Shown here piece after piece: positions 28,072 to 36,916 of a stretch of 64,000 nt of DNA; the stretch's first letter is position 1, and each line of letters begins with the position of its first letter. A program made the translations under genes and the position numbers. The DNA comes from Proteobacteria bacterium UBA981 (GTDB lineage Bacteria; Pseudomonadota; Gammaproteobacteria; Ga0077536): contig DBBP01000023.1 in assembly GCA_002292285.1 (NCBI GenBank), positions 62,001-126,000 of the forward strand, in the 5' to 3' direction. The notes under the pieces were generated by a model. The model worked only from the letters and a program-made list of their open reading frames with translations. It was not told the DNA's origin and made no database searches.

Positions 28072-29142
28072 TCAGGCGGGCGCTACCTCGGTGTTGACCT
28101 GACTCGGCCAGGCTTTGAGCAGCGATTTCACCAGCGTCGCGAGGGGAATGGCGAAAAACACGCCCCAGAAACCCCACAACCCACCGAAAATGAGCACCGC
28201 CGAGATAATTGCTATCGGGTGTAGATTCACTACATCCGAGAACAATAACGGTACGAGAAGATTGCCGTCTAATGCCTGGATGATGCCGTATGCGACCATG
28301 ATCCAGATGAAATCATTCCCCCACCCAAACTGAATATAGGCCGCGACCGCGACCGGCAGCGTCACCACGGCGGCGCCGATATAGGGCACGATTACAGATA
28401 AACCGACCAGCACCGCAATCAGCGGCGCATAGGCCATCCCGAAAAACGCGAGCGTGGTGTAGGTAACTGATCCGACGATAAAAATTTCGTAGAACTTACC
28501 GCGCACATAGTTACCTATTTGGCCATCCACATCGCGCCAGACAGTGTTAAGTACGCTCCGATTGGCCGGCAGGAACGCGGTTAGCCAGTGAACGATCTTG
28601 ATCTTGTCTTTAAGAAAGAAAAAGACCAGCACGGGGCCCAGAATCAGGTACACCAGGATCGTCACCATGACCGGTATAGACGCCAGAGATAGGGTGACGA
28701 CACTTTGACCGAGTTCGGTCACCTCGCCCCGAATCGCATTCAGAACAGCATCGATCTGCGTCGTCGTAACGAAATTCGGATAGGTTTCCGGCAGACGTAG
28801 CAACAAGCCCCGTCCGTTCGAGATGGTGCGTGGCAAATCTTGAACGAAATTGGCCAACTGACGCGAAATCAACGGCGCAAGGCCAATGACGACGAACACG
28901 AAGACGGCGAGAAACACCGTAAACACTACAGATACCGAAACGATCCGGCTGAGTCCCCTGCGTTCAAGAAAATGCACGGACGCTTCGAGCAAGTAGGCAA
29001 TCACCACTGATGCCAGCAATGGCGCCAGCATCTTCCCGAAAAACACGACGATAACGAACCCGGACAACAGGAACACAACCAGCAACACCGCTTCGGGGTG
29101 CGAAAAATGACGCTCGTACCAGTCTCGGACAAATTCGAACAT
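28072..29142 (-). CDS. AI-2E family transporter (PerM-like permease)
   Basis: Polytopic membrane protein of 356 residues with about eight hydrophobic helices. The family-typical pattern includes FVVFFGKMLAPLLASVVIAYLLE near the N-terminus, a central amphipathic region (ISRQLANFVQDLPRTISNG), and the C-terminal signature DVVNLHPIAIISAVLIFGGLWGF. Members range from autoinducer exporters to permeases of unknown substrate; the substrate cannot be told here. Confidence 0.9.
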   Translation of the reverse strand: MFEFVRDWYERHFSHPEAVLLVVFLLSGFVIVVFFGKMLAPLLASVVIAYLLEASVHFLERRGLSRIVSVSVVFTVFLAVFVFVVIGLAPLISRQLANFVQDLPRTISNGRGLLLRLPETYPNFVTTTQIDAVLNAIRGEVTELGQSVVTLSLASIPVMVTILVYLILGPVLVFFFLKDKIKIVHWLTAFLPANRSVLNTVWRDVDGQIGNYVRGKFYEIFIVGSVTYTTLAFFGMAYAPLIAVLVGLSVIVPYIGAAVVTLPVAVAAYIQFGWGNDFIWIMVAYGIIQALDGNLLVPLLFSDVVNLHPIAIISAVLIFGGLWGFWGVFFAIPLATLVKSLLKAWPSQVNTEVAPA

Positions 29143-29410
29143 GTCGCGGCGCGTTGCTTCTGTGACCAGGGTGTATCTTAATCAGAATCAAGTCGTTCTG
29201 CGCGCTGGGACGTCCCGTGGCTTCGTCTGTTAATTGGCGGCGTTAAACGGCGCTCCAGACTTTCCCTGCTAACGCGATGCCGAGATAACCGCGACATAAC
29301 GGTGCTGATTTAGTTCTTGCTATGCTTGCCCGACAATACTGGCGCTGCATGACTACGCCATTCCGCCGCGTGTCGGCGCACTATCCAGGCTCGTAGTTGA
29401 TTACTGAAGC
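29143..29410. other. Intergenic region between the divergent permease and parA-like genes
   Basis: These 268 bases separate two divergent genes and should hold both promoters. I see short AT-rich stretches near 29300-29340 but no convincing -35/-10 pair, open frame or large inverted repeat, and no parS-like palindrome. Confidence 0.5.
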
Positions 29411-30175
29411 ATGAAAGTCATCGCGACCTACAACCTGAAAGGCGGCGTCGGTAAAACTGCCACGGCGGTGAATCTCGCCTACTTGTCCTCAGTCAGCGGT
29501 TTGCGCACGCTATTGTGGGATCTCGATGCCCAGGGCGCAGCGAGCTTCTATCTGCGCGCTAAACCTCGAGCCAAGGGATCAGCCAGCGATATCCTCGCGA
29601 GCAAGAAGAAGTTCGTCAAAGCCATTCGCAAAACCGATCACGAGCGATTACATCTCCTTCCTGCGGACACCGATTTTCGTCATCTGGATTTAGAGTTGAA
29701 TGAGCACAAGAAATCGGGCGTCCGGTTGCGAAAATTATTGTCTGAGGTTCGTGAAGATTACGACCTTGTGTTGCTCGACTGCGCGCCTAGCATGTCTGTT
29801 GTCTCAGAAAATATATTCAATATGGCCGATGTGTTGCTGGTCCCGTTGATACCAACTCATTTGTCAGTTCGTGCCTTCGACCAATTGGTAGCGTTTCGTG
29901 ACCACCACACCTCGAGCAGCGCGATGGTGCTGCCATTTCTCTCCATGGTGGACAGGCGCAAGCGCTTACATCGAGACGTGATTATTGAATTCGCCGGTAC
30001 TCATCCGCAGGTGCTGCGGAGTTACATCCCTTACGCCAGCCATATTGAACAAATGGGTAATCAGCGCTCGCCGGTGAACGTATTCGCCGACGCCAGTCCC
30101 GGTGGGCGCGCATTTCGGGCACTCTGGGTCGCGCTCGCCCAGCGCCTGGATATCGCGCAACCGGAACCAGGCTGA
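29411..30175 (+). CDS. Orphan ParA-family ATPase
   Basis: Deviant Walker ATPase of 254 residues. It has the ParA/MinD-type Walker A motif NLKGGVGKTATAVNLAYL, the switch motif DLDAQGAAS, and Walker B YDLVLLDCAPSMS. It has no N-terminal helix-turn-helix, so it is of the short chromosomal or cargo-positioning type. No parB partner, parS-like repeat or chemotaxis, pilus or carboxysome gene is next to it. The next gene, queG, begins 14 bases later. The cargo is unknown. Confidence 0.85.
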   Translation: MKVIATYNLKGGVGKTATAVNLAYLSSVSGLRTLLWDLDAQGAASFYLRAKPRAKGSASDILASKKKFVKAIRKTDHERLHLLPADTDFRHLDLELNEHKKSGVRLRKLLSEVREDYDLVLLDCAPSMSVVSENIFNMADVLLVPLIPTHLSVRAFDQLVAFRDHHTSSSAMVLPFLSMVDRRKRLHRDVIIEFAGTHPQVLRSYIPYASHIEQMGNQRSPVNVFADASPGGRAFRALWVALAQRLDIAQPEPG

Positions 30176-30189
30176 ACAGGGCCGGTTGC

Positions 30190-31266
30190 GTGGTGAAGCC
30201 CATCGAAAACGATCCCGCTACGACCGTCGCATTACTGCGCACATGGGCTACAGAGCTTGGCTTCCAGCGCCTGGCGGTTGCGCCGCTAGAACTCGAAATC
30301 GATCATCAACGGATGGATGCATGGCTCGAACGTGCGATGCACGGCTCAATGTCCTATCTCGAGCGCAACGGCGATAAACGCCGGCATCCGGACCGGCTAG
30401 TCGCCGGGACGCTCTCTGTTATCAGCGTGCGTGTCGACTATCTGACCGAACAGCCTGCTTCTGCTCTGGCGATTCTGGACCAGCCGCATACGGCTTATGT
30501 CGCGCGATATGCGCTCGGTCGCGACTATCACAAGACGCTGCGCTCGCGATTGGGCCAATTGGCCAAACGGCTGCAGGAATACATCGGTCCTTTTGGTTTT
30601 CGCGCCTTCACTGACAGCGCGCCGATTCTCGAACGTGCGTTGGCACGTAATGCAGGACTCGGCTGGATTGGCAAACATACCAACCTTATCGATCGCGAAG
30701 ATGGCTCGATGTTTTTCCTCGGTGAAATTTTTACCGACCTGGAACTACCGACTGACGGCGTTGTATCGTCTGATCTCTGCGGTTCGTGTACACGCTGCAT
30801 TGACGTCTGTCCGACGCAGGCAATTACCGCCCCGTACGAGCTTGACGCCAGACGTTGCATTTCCTATTTGACTATCGAGTCCCGCGATCCGATTCCAGAG
30901 CATTTACGCAAATCTATCGGCAACCGAATTTTCGGCTGTGACGATTGCCAACTCGTATGCCCGTGGAATCGCTATGCGAAGTTGACCCCACTGGAAGATT
31001 TCGCACCACGCCATGGCCTTGAAAACCGCACCTTGATCGATCTATTTGGCCTCACGGAACTGGAATTCGACGATCTCACGCGCGGCTCGGCCATTCGGCG
31101 AATTTCCCATGAACAATGGCTGCGCAACATTGCTGTGGCGCTCGGCAATGCCCCGACTACCGCGGCAGTCATAGCCGCTCTTAACAAGCGCGAAAAGCAC
31201 CCGAGCGCACTTGTTCGCGAGCATGTGCAGTGGGCACTGTCCCAACATGCGCGTGCTGGTGCATGA
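30190..31266 (+). CDS. queG: Epoxyqueuosine reductase QueG
   Basis: Cobalamin-dependent iron-sulfur enzyme for the last step of queuosine synthesis in tRNA. The 358 residues include the family motif LERNGDKRRHPDRLV, the first cluster site CGSCTRCIDVCPTQAI, and the second CDDCQLVCPWNRYAK. A C-terminal HEAT-like tail recognises tRNA. Starts at GTG 30190 or GTG 30193 are both possible. The other queuosine gene in the window, queC, lies 33 kb away. Confidence 0.95.
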   Translation: MVKPIENDPATTVALLRTWATELGFQRLAVAPLELEIDHQRMDAWLERAMHGSMSYLERNGDKRRHPDRLVAGTLSVISVRVDYLTEQPASALAILDQPHTAYVARYALGRDYHKTLRSRLGQLAKRLQEYIGPFGFRAFTDSAPILERALARNAGLGWIGKHTNLIDREDGSMFFLGEIFTDLELPTDGVVSSDLCGSCTRCIDVCPTQAITAPYELDARRCISYLTIESRDPIPEHLRKSIGNRIFGCDDCQLVCPWNRYAKLTPLEDFAPRHGLENRTLIDLFGLTELEFDDLTRGSAIRRISHEQWLRNIAVALGNAPTTAAVIAALNKREKHPSALVREHVQWALSQHARAGA

Positions 31267-31275
31267 TAGGTTCGG

Positions 31276-33627
31276 GTGAGCTGGAGCTCGCTGCCTTTGC
31301 ACAAATCAGGCGTACAACTCACCACGATGGATGACTATTTCGATTTAAACCAGCAAACCTATGATTGGTGTGCGCGCGCGTTTGAACAAGTGCGCAAAGT
31401 GCTCGGGGTGCGGATCAAGATGCACTACCAGTCGGGCCAGACCCACAACGGCGATATTTTCCTGTTCAACCATTTCGCCCGCTGTGAAACATTTATTCCG
31501 CAATACCTTATCTATCAGGACACGGGCGCTTTTTGTCGTTCAATCGCGTCGGCTGAGTTTTTCGAGGGTAACGACCGTTTCGCAACTGCGTTGCGTGATC
31601 TGGGCGTCGTCCCGAACAACCATCCCCATCTCATGGAGTTGCTTGCGACCGATATCCTGCGTGGCCGGAAAATCGTCGTGTTTCCTGAGGGTGGCATGGT
31701 TAAGGACCGTCAAGTCATCGATGAACAAGGCCGCTACAACGTATTTTCCCGTCATGCACAAGAACGGCGAAAGCATCATAGCGGTGCGGCGCGTCTGGCT
31801 CTTGGCCTGTACATCTTCAAGCGCGCCGTCGCGTACCGACACGCGCGCAACGATCGCAGCGTGCTGGAAAAGTGGGCACAGTCGGCCGAGCTCGGATCAG
31901 TTGACGCCTTGGTGGAGGCGGCAGCCAGACCTGTCAACATCATGCCGGCCAACATTACTTTCTATCCGCTCCGGATCAGTGACAACATTCTCAGGCGCAG
32001 TGCAGAGATGCTGACTGGCGGACTCAGCATGCGTGCCATTGATGAGCTGGTCGTTGAAGGAAATATTCTACTCAGGCCGACCGATATGGATATCAGTATC
32101 GGCAACACCATCGTCACGCACGATGCCTTGACCTGGTATGACCGCGCCATCGGGAATTTTCTTGCGCACCAGCTCCCGGACCTTGGGTCAGTGTTCGACA
32201 TCGATTTCCTGGGTGCTCGACTACTGTGTCGCAGCGCAACTCATGGTGCCAATCGCGCCATCGGACGGGTCCGGGACAACTACATGCGTGAGATTTACCA
32301 GGCCGCCACGGTCAATTTGTCGCACCTCGCGTCGTCGATCGTATTGCGCCAGGTCGAGAAGGGCATAAAGGAAGTAAGCGCAGCGGATTTTCGCCGCATT
32401 CTTTATCTGTCGGTGAAGCATTTGCAATCGCACGCCGAAGTTCGTCTGCATCGTGGCTTGTGCAACCCGGACATCTACCAGGAAGTTCTGCAAACCGAAC
32501 CTTCCGCGCTCACACAGTTTCTCGATTCTGCAGCCGCTGCTAATCTGCTTGAGCACTCTACCGAACAGCTGCGCTATAACGACAAGCTCGTCGAAGAGCA
32601 CGAGTTCGATGCCATCAGATTGGAGAATCCGATAGAAGTCTACGCAAATGAAGTTGAGCCGCTACCGGCAGTGGCGAAATCGGTCGATCGCGCTTTGTTA
32701 CGCAACGCAAACCTGACGGCGGCGGAACTCGCGCAAGAGTTATTTGACGACGAACGCCAATCATTGACCTGGGATCGCGCACTGTATCGAAAGGAGAAGC
32801 ACGCCGAAATTAACTCGCGTGAAACGGCGAGCGCGGATCCTAGTCCGTTTCTTATGCTGCCAAAGCAGGCCCGGGATCTGGGCGTTGTCCTTGTGCACGG
32901 CTTCCTCGCGTCTCCCGCTGAGGTTCACGCCTTTGGCCAGAAACTTGCCGATGCCGGTTACAGAGTTGTCGGTGTCCGTCTCAAAGGACACGGTACATCG
33001 CCGTGGGATTTGCGCGACAGAAATTGGCGTGACTGGCTTGAGAGCGTCGAGAAAGGCCGTCGGATAATGGAAAATCTTACTGACCACTACGCCATGGTCG
33101 GTTTCTCTACCGGGGGCACGCTAAGCCTGACGACGTCTGCTGAGCGCCCGAATGGAATCGCAGGTACGGTAGCGATTTGCCCACCCATAAAATTTCGCAA
33201 TCGAAACATGCGCTTCGTGCCATTTATGCACGGGGCAAATCGAATCGTTCGCTGGCTTTCGTCGTACGAGGGCGTGATGCCATTTCGTCCAAACGAATCC
33301 GAACATCCGGCGATTAACTATCGCAATATGCCGTTACGCGGATTGTATGAGCTAACCCGGCTGGCTGCGCATTCAAATAGTTTGCTGGACGCTATTGAGT
33401 CACCGGTGTGCGTCATCCAGTCAACTGACGATCATGTGGTTGATCCCAAAAGCGCAACTATCGCTTACGAGAATGTCAGCTCGACTCAAAAAGAGTTGCA
33501 TTGGGTCGAGTCCGCGCGCCATGGAATCCTCAACGAGGACATTGGAGAGACACATCAATTGGTGATGGATTTTCTTTCGCGACTGGGAAATACCTCGGCC
33601 AGCCCCACCGCCAACCCGGCCAGCTGA
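31276..33627 (+). CDS. Two-domain protein: PlsC-like acyltransferase plus alpha/beta hydrolase
   Basis: Up to 783 residues. The N-terminal half looks like a glycerolipid acyltransferase: an NHFARCE block (residues 65-71, matching NHx4D/E) and the FPEGG block (136-140). A helical middle region of unknown role spans roughly 300-520. The C-terminal part is an alpha/beta hydrolase with oxyanion motif LVHGFLASP (about 541), nucleophile GFSTGG (Ser611), Asp718 or Asp719 in STDDHV, and His749 in SARHG. The frame opens with GTG at 31276, and ATG at 31327 is a likely alternative start. There is no signal peptide. I infer a role in membrane or storage lipid remodelling, with one half acylating and the other hydrolysing. 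Confidence 0.8.
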   Translation: MSWSSLPLHKSGVQLTTMDDYFDLNQQTYDWCARAFEQVRKVLGVRIKMHYQSGQTHNGDIFLFNHFARCETFIPQYLIYQDTGAFCRSIASAEFFEGNDRFATALRDLGVVPNNHPHLMELLATDILRGRKIVVFPEGGMVKDRQVIDEQGRYNVFSRHAQERRKHHSGAARLALGLYIFKRAVAYRHARNDRSVLEKWAQSAELGSVDALVEAAARPVNIMPANITFYPLRISDNILRRSAEMLTGGLSMRAIDELVVEGNILLRPTDMDISIGNTIVTHDALTWYDRAIGNFLAHQLPDLGSVFDIDFLGARLLCRSATHGANRAIGRVRDNYMREIYQAATVNLSHLASSIVLRQVEKGIKEVSAADFRRILYLSVKHLQSHAEVRLHRGLCNPDIYQEVLQTEPSALTQFLDSAAAANLLEHSTEQLRYNDKLVEEHEFDAIRLENPIEVYANEVEPLPAVAKSVDRALLRNANLTAAELAQELFDDERQSLTWDRALYRKEKHAEINSRETASADPSPFLMLPKQARDLGVVLVHGFLASPAEVHAFGQKLADAGYRVVGVRLKGHGTSPWDLRDRNWRDWLESVEKGRRIMENLTDHYAMVGFSTGGTLSLTTSAERPNGIAGTVAICPPIKFRNRNMRFVPFMHGANRIVRWLSSYEGVMPFRPNESEHPAINYRNMPLRGLYELTRLAAHSNSLLDAIESPVCVIQSTDDHVVDPKSATIAYENVSSTQKELHWVESARHGILNEDIGETHQLVMDFLSRLGNTSASPTANPAS

Positions 33628-33857
33628 TCTTGACCCACGTGCGCCTGCAAAGGCGCACGCAGGAAAGCGTAATAAGCGACCTGGTGCGAACGCGCGCGGT
33701 GGAAATCCAGCCGCTTGAACGTGTGCGGTAATACCGATGCATCGCCCGAGAGGATGGGGTAGAGTTCGCGCGCAGCAAACCCCTTACTCTCAATGTCCCT
33801 GGTTGTAGGTGACCTGTAATGAAACTTGATCCGGTAATCGCCCCTTCTATTTTGTCA
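33555..33857 (-). pseudogene. Coding-like remnant on the minus strand, unidentified
   Basis: The minus strand has an open frame of about 100 codons bounded by TGA near 33858-33860 and TGA at 33555-33557. It fills the 191-base space between the acyltransferase-hydrolase gene and rpe and overlaps both ends. The product contains protein-like stretches such as GFAARELYPILSGDASVL and TFKRLDFHRARSHQVAYY, and about two thirds of its third codon positions are G or C, as in real genes here. There is no in-frame ATG, and the few GTG and TTG codons come only in the last third. I do not recognise the family. The likeliest reading is the 3' end of a lost gene. Confidence 0.45.
33639..33658. other. Perfect 8-bp hairpin with GCAA tetraloop
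   Basis: GTGCGCCT and AGGCGCAC flank a GCAA loop, a GNRA-type tetraloop on the plus strand. No T-run follows, so it is not a normal intrinsic terminator. It lies just after the acyltransferase-hydrolase stop and inside the unidentified minus-strand frame. Confidence 0.4.
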
Positions 33858-34499
33858 GCAGATTTCGCCCGCCTTGGCGACGAGGTCCGGGACGTCGTCG
33901 CGAGCGGTGCGGATTGGGTCCATTTTGATGTCATGGACAATCACTACGTGCCCAACCTGACAATTGGCCCCATGGTTTGCAAAGCACTACGCAACTACGG
34001 CGTGACCGCCCCCATTGATGTCCATTTAATGGTGTCGCCGGTTGACCGCCTTATCGATGATTTTGCAGCCGCAGGCGCCAGCATCATCACTTTTCATCCG
34101 GAGGCCAGTCAGCACATTCACCGTAATTTGCAGCAAATTCATGATGCCGGCTGTCGCGCCGGTCTGGTTTGCAACCCCGCAACGCCGCTGACTCATCTCG
34201 AACACGTCATGGACTCGCTGGACATGATTTTGCTGATGTCCGTCAATCCGGGATTCGGTGGGCAGTCATTTATCCCTTCGACCTTGGACAAGCTACGTGC
34301 TGCGCGACGCATGATTGATGAATCGGGTTTCAATATCCGCCTGGAGGTCGATGGTGGGGTAAAAATCGACAATATCGCCGACATCGCCGCTGCCGGAGCA
34401 GACACCTTCGTGGCCGGTTCGGCGATCTTCGGAAAGACTGATTACGCCGCGACGATCGCCGAACTGCGCGCTGCGGCGACGGAACCTGGCTCACCGTGA
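33819..34499 (+). CDS. rpe: Ribulose-phosphate 3-epimerase
   Basis: Interconverts ribulose 5-phosphate and xylulose 5-phosphate in the pentose phosphate pathway. The 226-residue TIM barrel has the family motifs IAPSILSADFARLG, HFDVMDNHYVPNLTIGP and LMSVNPGFGGQSFIP, with the catalytic Asp in LEVDGGVK. Its stop overlaps the GTG start of gph by 4 bases. The rpe-gph pair leads into the trp genes. Confidence 0.97.
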   Translation: MKLDPVIAPSILSADFARLGDEVRDVVASGADWVHFDVMDNHYVPNLTIGPMVCKALRNYGVTAPIDVHLMVSPVDRLIDDFAAAGASIITFHPEASQHIHRNLQQIHDAGCRAGLVCNPATPLTHLEHVMDSLDMILLMSVNPGFGGQSFIPSTLDKLRAARRMIDESGFNIRLEVDGGVKIDNIADIAAAGADTFVAGSAIFGKTDYAATIAELRAAATEPGSP

Positions 34500-35173
34500 C
34501 TGGCGGCCCGGCGCTGGCGCTCTTTGACCTCGATGGCACCCTGATTGACAGTGTTCCGGACATTGCTGATGCCGTTGACGCGGCGCTGGTGCAATGCGGA
34601 CACAGCGCAATAGGCGAGGAGCTGGTTCGTGCTTATATTGGCGAGGGCGCCGGGCGTCTCGTTCATCGGGCATTGACCGGTCGGCTTGATGGTGTGGCGA
34701 AGGAAGCAGAATTTAATTGTGTGAAGACCAGCTTTTTCGCAATCTATCGACGAAATCTATTTGCGCGCAGCAATCTGTATCCGCACGTTCGCAGCACTCT
34801 GGATGCGCTGATGAACGCCGGTTGTGCGCTCGCTGTAGTGACCAACAAACCGCAACAATTCGCCGAGCCGCTGCTTAAACTGGCAGGCCTGGAAGCCTAT
34901 TTCAGCGTCGTTGTGGGTGGCGACCTGCTGGCCCACAAAAAACCCCATGCTGCGCCGCTGGTACACGTCACGGACACCTTGCAAATCGAACCGACGCAGG
35001 CCGTCATGATCGGTGACTCTGTGATTGACCTGGGTGCTGCAAGCAATGCTGGGATGCCGTCGGTCGCTGTCACTTACGGTTATGGCGACAACTCAGCACT
35101 CGATAAATTTGGCGCCGATGCCATCATCGACACCCTCGAAGATCTGCCAGGCGCCTTGCAACAACTTTTTTAG
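34496..35173 (+). CDS. gph: Phosphoglycolate phosphatase
   Basis: HAD-family phosphatase of 225 residues that removes 2-phosphoglycolate formed during DNA repair or photorespiration-like oxygenation. It has the nucleophile motif LFDLDGTLIDSVPD, motif II VTNKPQ, and motif IV MIGDSVIDLGAASNAGM. The start is GTG 34496, coupled to rpe. In many gammaproteobacteria trpE follows; here a 104-base space leads directly to trpG. Confidence 0.93.
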   Translation: MTGGPALALFDLDGTLIDSVPDIADAVDAALVQCGHSAIGEELVRAYIGEGAGRLVHRALTGRLDGVAKEAEFNCVKTSFFAIYRRNLFARSNLYPHVRSTLDALMNAGCALAVVTNKPQQFAEPLLKLAGLEAYFSVVVGGDLLAHKKPHAAPLVHVTDTLQIEPTQAVMIGDSVIDLGAASNAGMPSVAVTYGYGDNSALDKFGADAIIDTLEDLPGALQQLF

Positions 35174-35277
35174 AGGCTTGCTCGCTTAGCCTGCCGCTGC
35201 GCTAACGTGCGATAATCGCGCCGGTTTTTACACCGTACATCTTAAGTGGAGTCGTCTGAGCGACTATCTTGTCCACC

Positions 35278-35871
35278 ATGATCCTGATGATCGACAACTA
35301 CGATTCCTTCACCTACAACCTGGTGCAATACTGCGGCGAGTTAGGTCATGCGGTCGATGTACACCGTAACGACGCCATTACGATTGCGCAGATTGAAGCG
35401 CTGGCGCCGGCCTATATCATCGTCTCTCCAGGCCCCTGTACGCCCAATGAGGCAGGGATCTCGATGCAGGTAATCAGCCATTTTGCGGGGCGAATACCAT
35501 TGCTTGGGGTGTGCTTGGGGCACCAGAGCATGGCGCAAAGTTTTGGCGGCAAGATCGTTCGGGCGCGCGCGATCATGCACGGCAAAACATCGCCGATTTA
35601 CCATGCTGGCACGGGTTTATTCGCGGGCCTCGATAACCCGTTTATAGCAACCCGCTATCACTCATTGGTCGCCGAGCAGTCCTCGCTGCCGGATTGCTTC
35701 GAAATTACCGCCTGGACGAACAGGGCGGATGGTAGTTTTGACGAGATCATGGGTATTGCGCACAAGACACTGCCGATTTTTGGCGTCCAGTTTCATCCTG
35801 AATCCATTCTCACGGTCAGCGGTCATCAAATTCTGGCGAATTTTTTTGACGCGTCGGCGCAGGCGGCCTGA
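35278..35871 (+). CDS. trpG: Anthranilate synthase glutamine amidotransferase (TrpG/PabA)
   Basis: Class I glutamine amidotransferase of 197 residues that supplies ammonia to the anthranilate or aminodeoxychorismate synthase large subunit. The nucleophile elbow is GVCLGHQSMAQ, and the His-Glu pair lies in GVQFHPESIL. ATG at 35278 is preferred to an in-frame TTG at 35269. The context before trpD and trpC favours TrpG, possibly shared with PabB. The large subunit TrpE is not encoded nearby. Confidence 0.93.
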   Translation: MILMIDNYDSFTYNLVQYCGELGHAVDVHRNDAITIAQIEALAPAYIIVSPGPCTPNEAGISMQVISHFAGRIPLLGVCLGHQSMAQSFGGKIVRARAIMHGKTSPIYHAGTGLFAGLDNPFIATRYHSLVAEQSSLPDCFEITAWTNRADGSFDEIMGIAHKTLPIFGVQFHPESILTVSGHQILANFFDASAQAA

Positions 35872-35880
35872 CAGACACTG

Positions 35881-36900
35881 ATGAATATTCAAGCTGCCTT
35901 GCGGGAACTTGTGGAATCTCGGGATTTGTCGTTCGACGACATGCACGCGGTGATGGCATCGATTATGTCCGGCGATGCGACCGAGGCTCAGATTGCGGGC
36001 TTCCTGATCGCGCTAAGGATGAAAGGCGAGACCGTCGAGGAAATCGCTGCCGCCGCGTCCGTCATGCGCGAATTTGCTGCTCACGTTGAGATTGATATCA
36101 AGCCGCTGATTGATACCTGCGGCACCGGTGGAGACGGCATCGGTACATTCAATATTTCCACGGCGTCCGCATTCGTCACAGCTGCTGCAGGTGGTTACAT
36201 CGCCAAGCATGGTAATCGCGCGGCAAGCAGCGCCAGCGGCAGTGCCGATGTTCTGGAAGCGGCAGGCGCACGCATCGACCTCGCGCCGGCACAGGTGGCC
36301 GAATGCGTGCGCGAAGTGGGAGTCGGATTTATGTTCGCCCCCGCCCATCACGGGGCAACCCGCCATGCCGCAGGGCCGCGCCGCGAACTCGGCACGCGCA
36401 CTTTATTCAACATACTTGGGCCGCTAACCAATCCAGCCAACGCAGACTGTCAGCTGATGGGCGTGTTTGATCGCAAATGGGTGCCGCGCGCAGCGGCCGT
36501 TCTTCAGCGTCTTGGCGTGACCCATGCCATGGTGGTGTGCGCCGCTGACGGGATGGATGAAATCAGCATCGGCAGCGCCACGCATGTTGCCGAACTATCC
36601 AATAATGAAATTCGTAGCTACGACATTAAACCCGGCGACTTCGGCCTTCAGGAATGTCCAATTGAAGCGCTTGCTGCCGCGGACCCCCACGCCAGCCTGC
36701 ACATCATCCAGGGCGTGTTTGGCGGCGAAGCCGGACCCGCAAGCGACATCGTTGCCCTCAACGCGGGAGCGGCGATTTACGTTGGCGGGTTAGCGGAAAA
36801 TTTGCGTGCCGGTGTGGAGCGCGCTCGCGAAGTGCTGGCCAGTGGGGCAGCGGGTGAGTCGTTTGCGAAATTTATTGCCTTCACCCAAGCGGTAGGCTGA
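35881..36900 (+). CDS. trpD: Anthranilate phosphoribosyltransferase
   Basis: Transfers phosphoribose from PRPP to anthranilate, the second step of tryptophan synthesis. The 339 residues include the PRPP-binding loop DTCGTGGDGIGTFNIST, the KHGNRAASS motif, and the anthranilate site around HHGATRHAAGPRRELGTRT. It follows trpG after 9 bases and precedes trpC. Confidence 0.97.
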   Translation: MNIQAALRELVESRDLSFDDMHAVMASIMSGDATEAQIAGFLIALRMKGETVEEIAAAASVMREFAAHVEIDIKPLIDTCGTGGDGIGTFNISTASAFVTAAAGGYIAKHGNRAASSASGSADVLEAAGARIDLAPAQVAECVREVGVGFMFAPAHHGATRHAAGPRRELGTRTLFNILGPLTNPANADCQLMGVFDRKWVPRAAAVLQRLGVTHAMVVCAADGMDEISIGSATHVAELSNNEIRSYDIKPGDFGLQECPIEALAAADPHASLHIIQGVFGGEAGPASDIVALNAGAAIYVGGLAENLRAGVERAREVLASGAAGESFAKFIAFTQAVG

Positions 36901-36916
36901 ATTGGAGAATGGCGGA

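Noticed and set aside
29143..29410. Possible parS or partition site next to the orphan ParA
   Set aside because: I saw no 16-base parS-like palindrome or clustered repeats in the intergenic region or just after the gene.
33639..33658. Perfect hairpin considered as an intrinsic terminator
   Set aside because: No T-run follows on either strand, and the repeat falls inside a coding-like minus-strand frame.
33530..33940. 136-codon minus-strand frame with an ATG, overlapping the 33.6-33.8 kb gap
   Set aside because: It is in a different frame from the coding-like stretch at 33555-33857. Its translation is Arg/Ser-rich and shadow-like, so the other frame is the better candidate.
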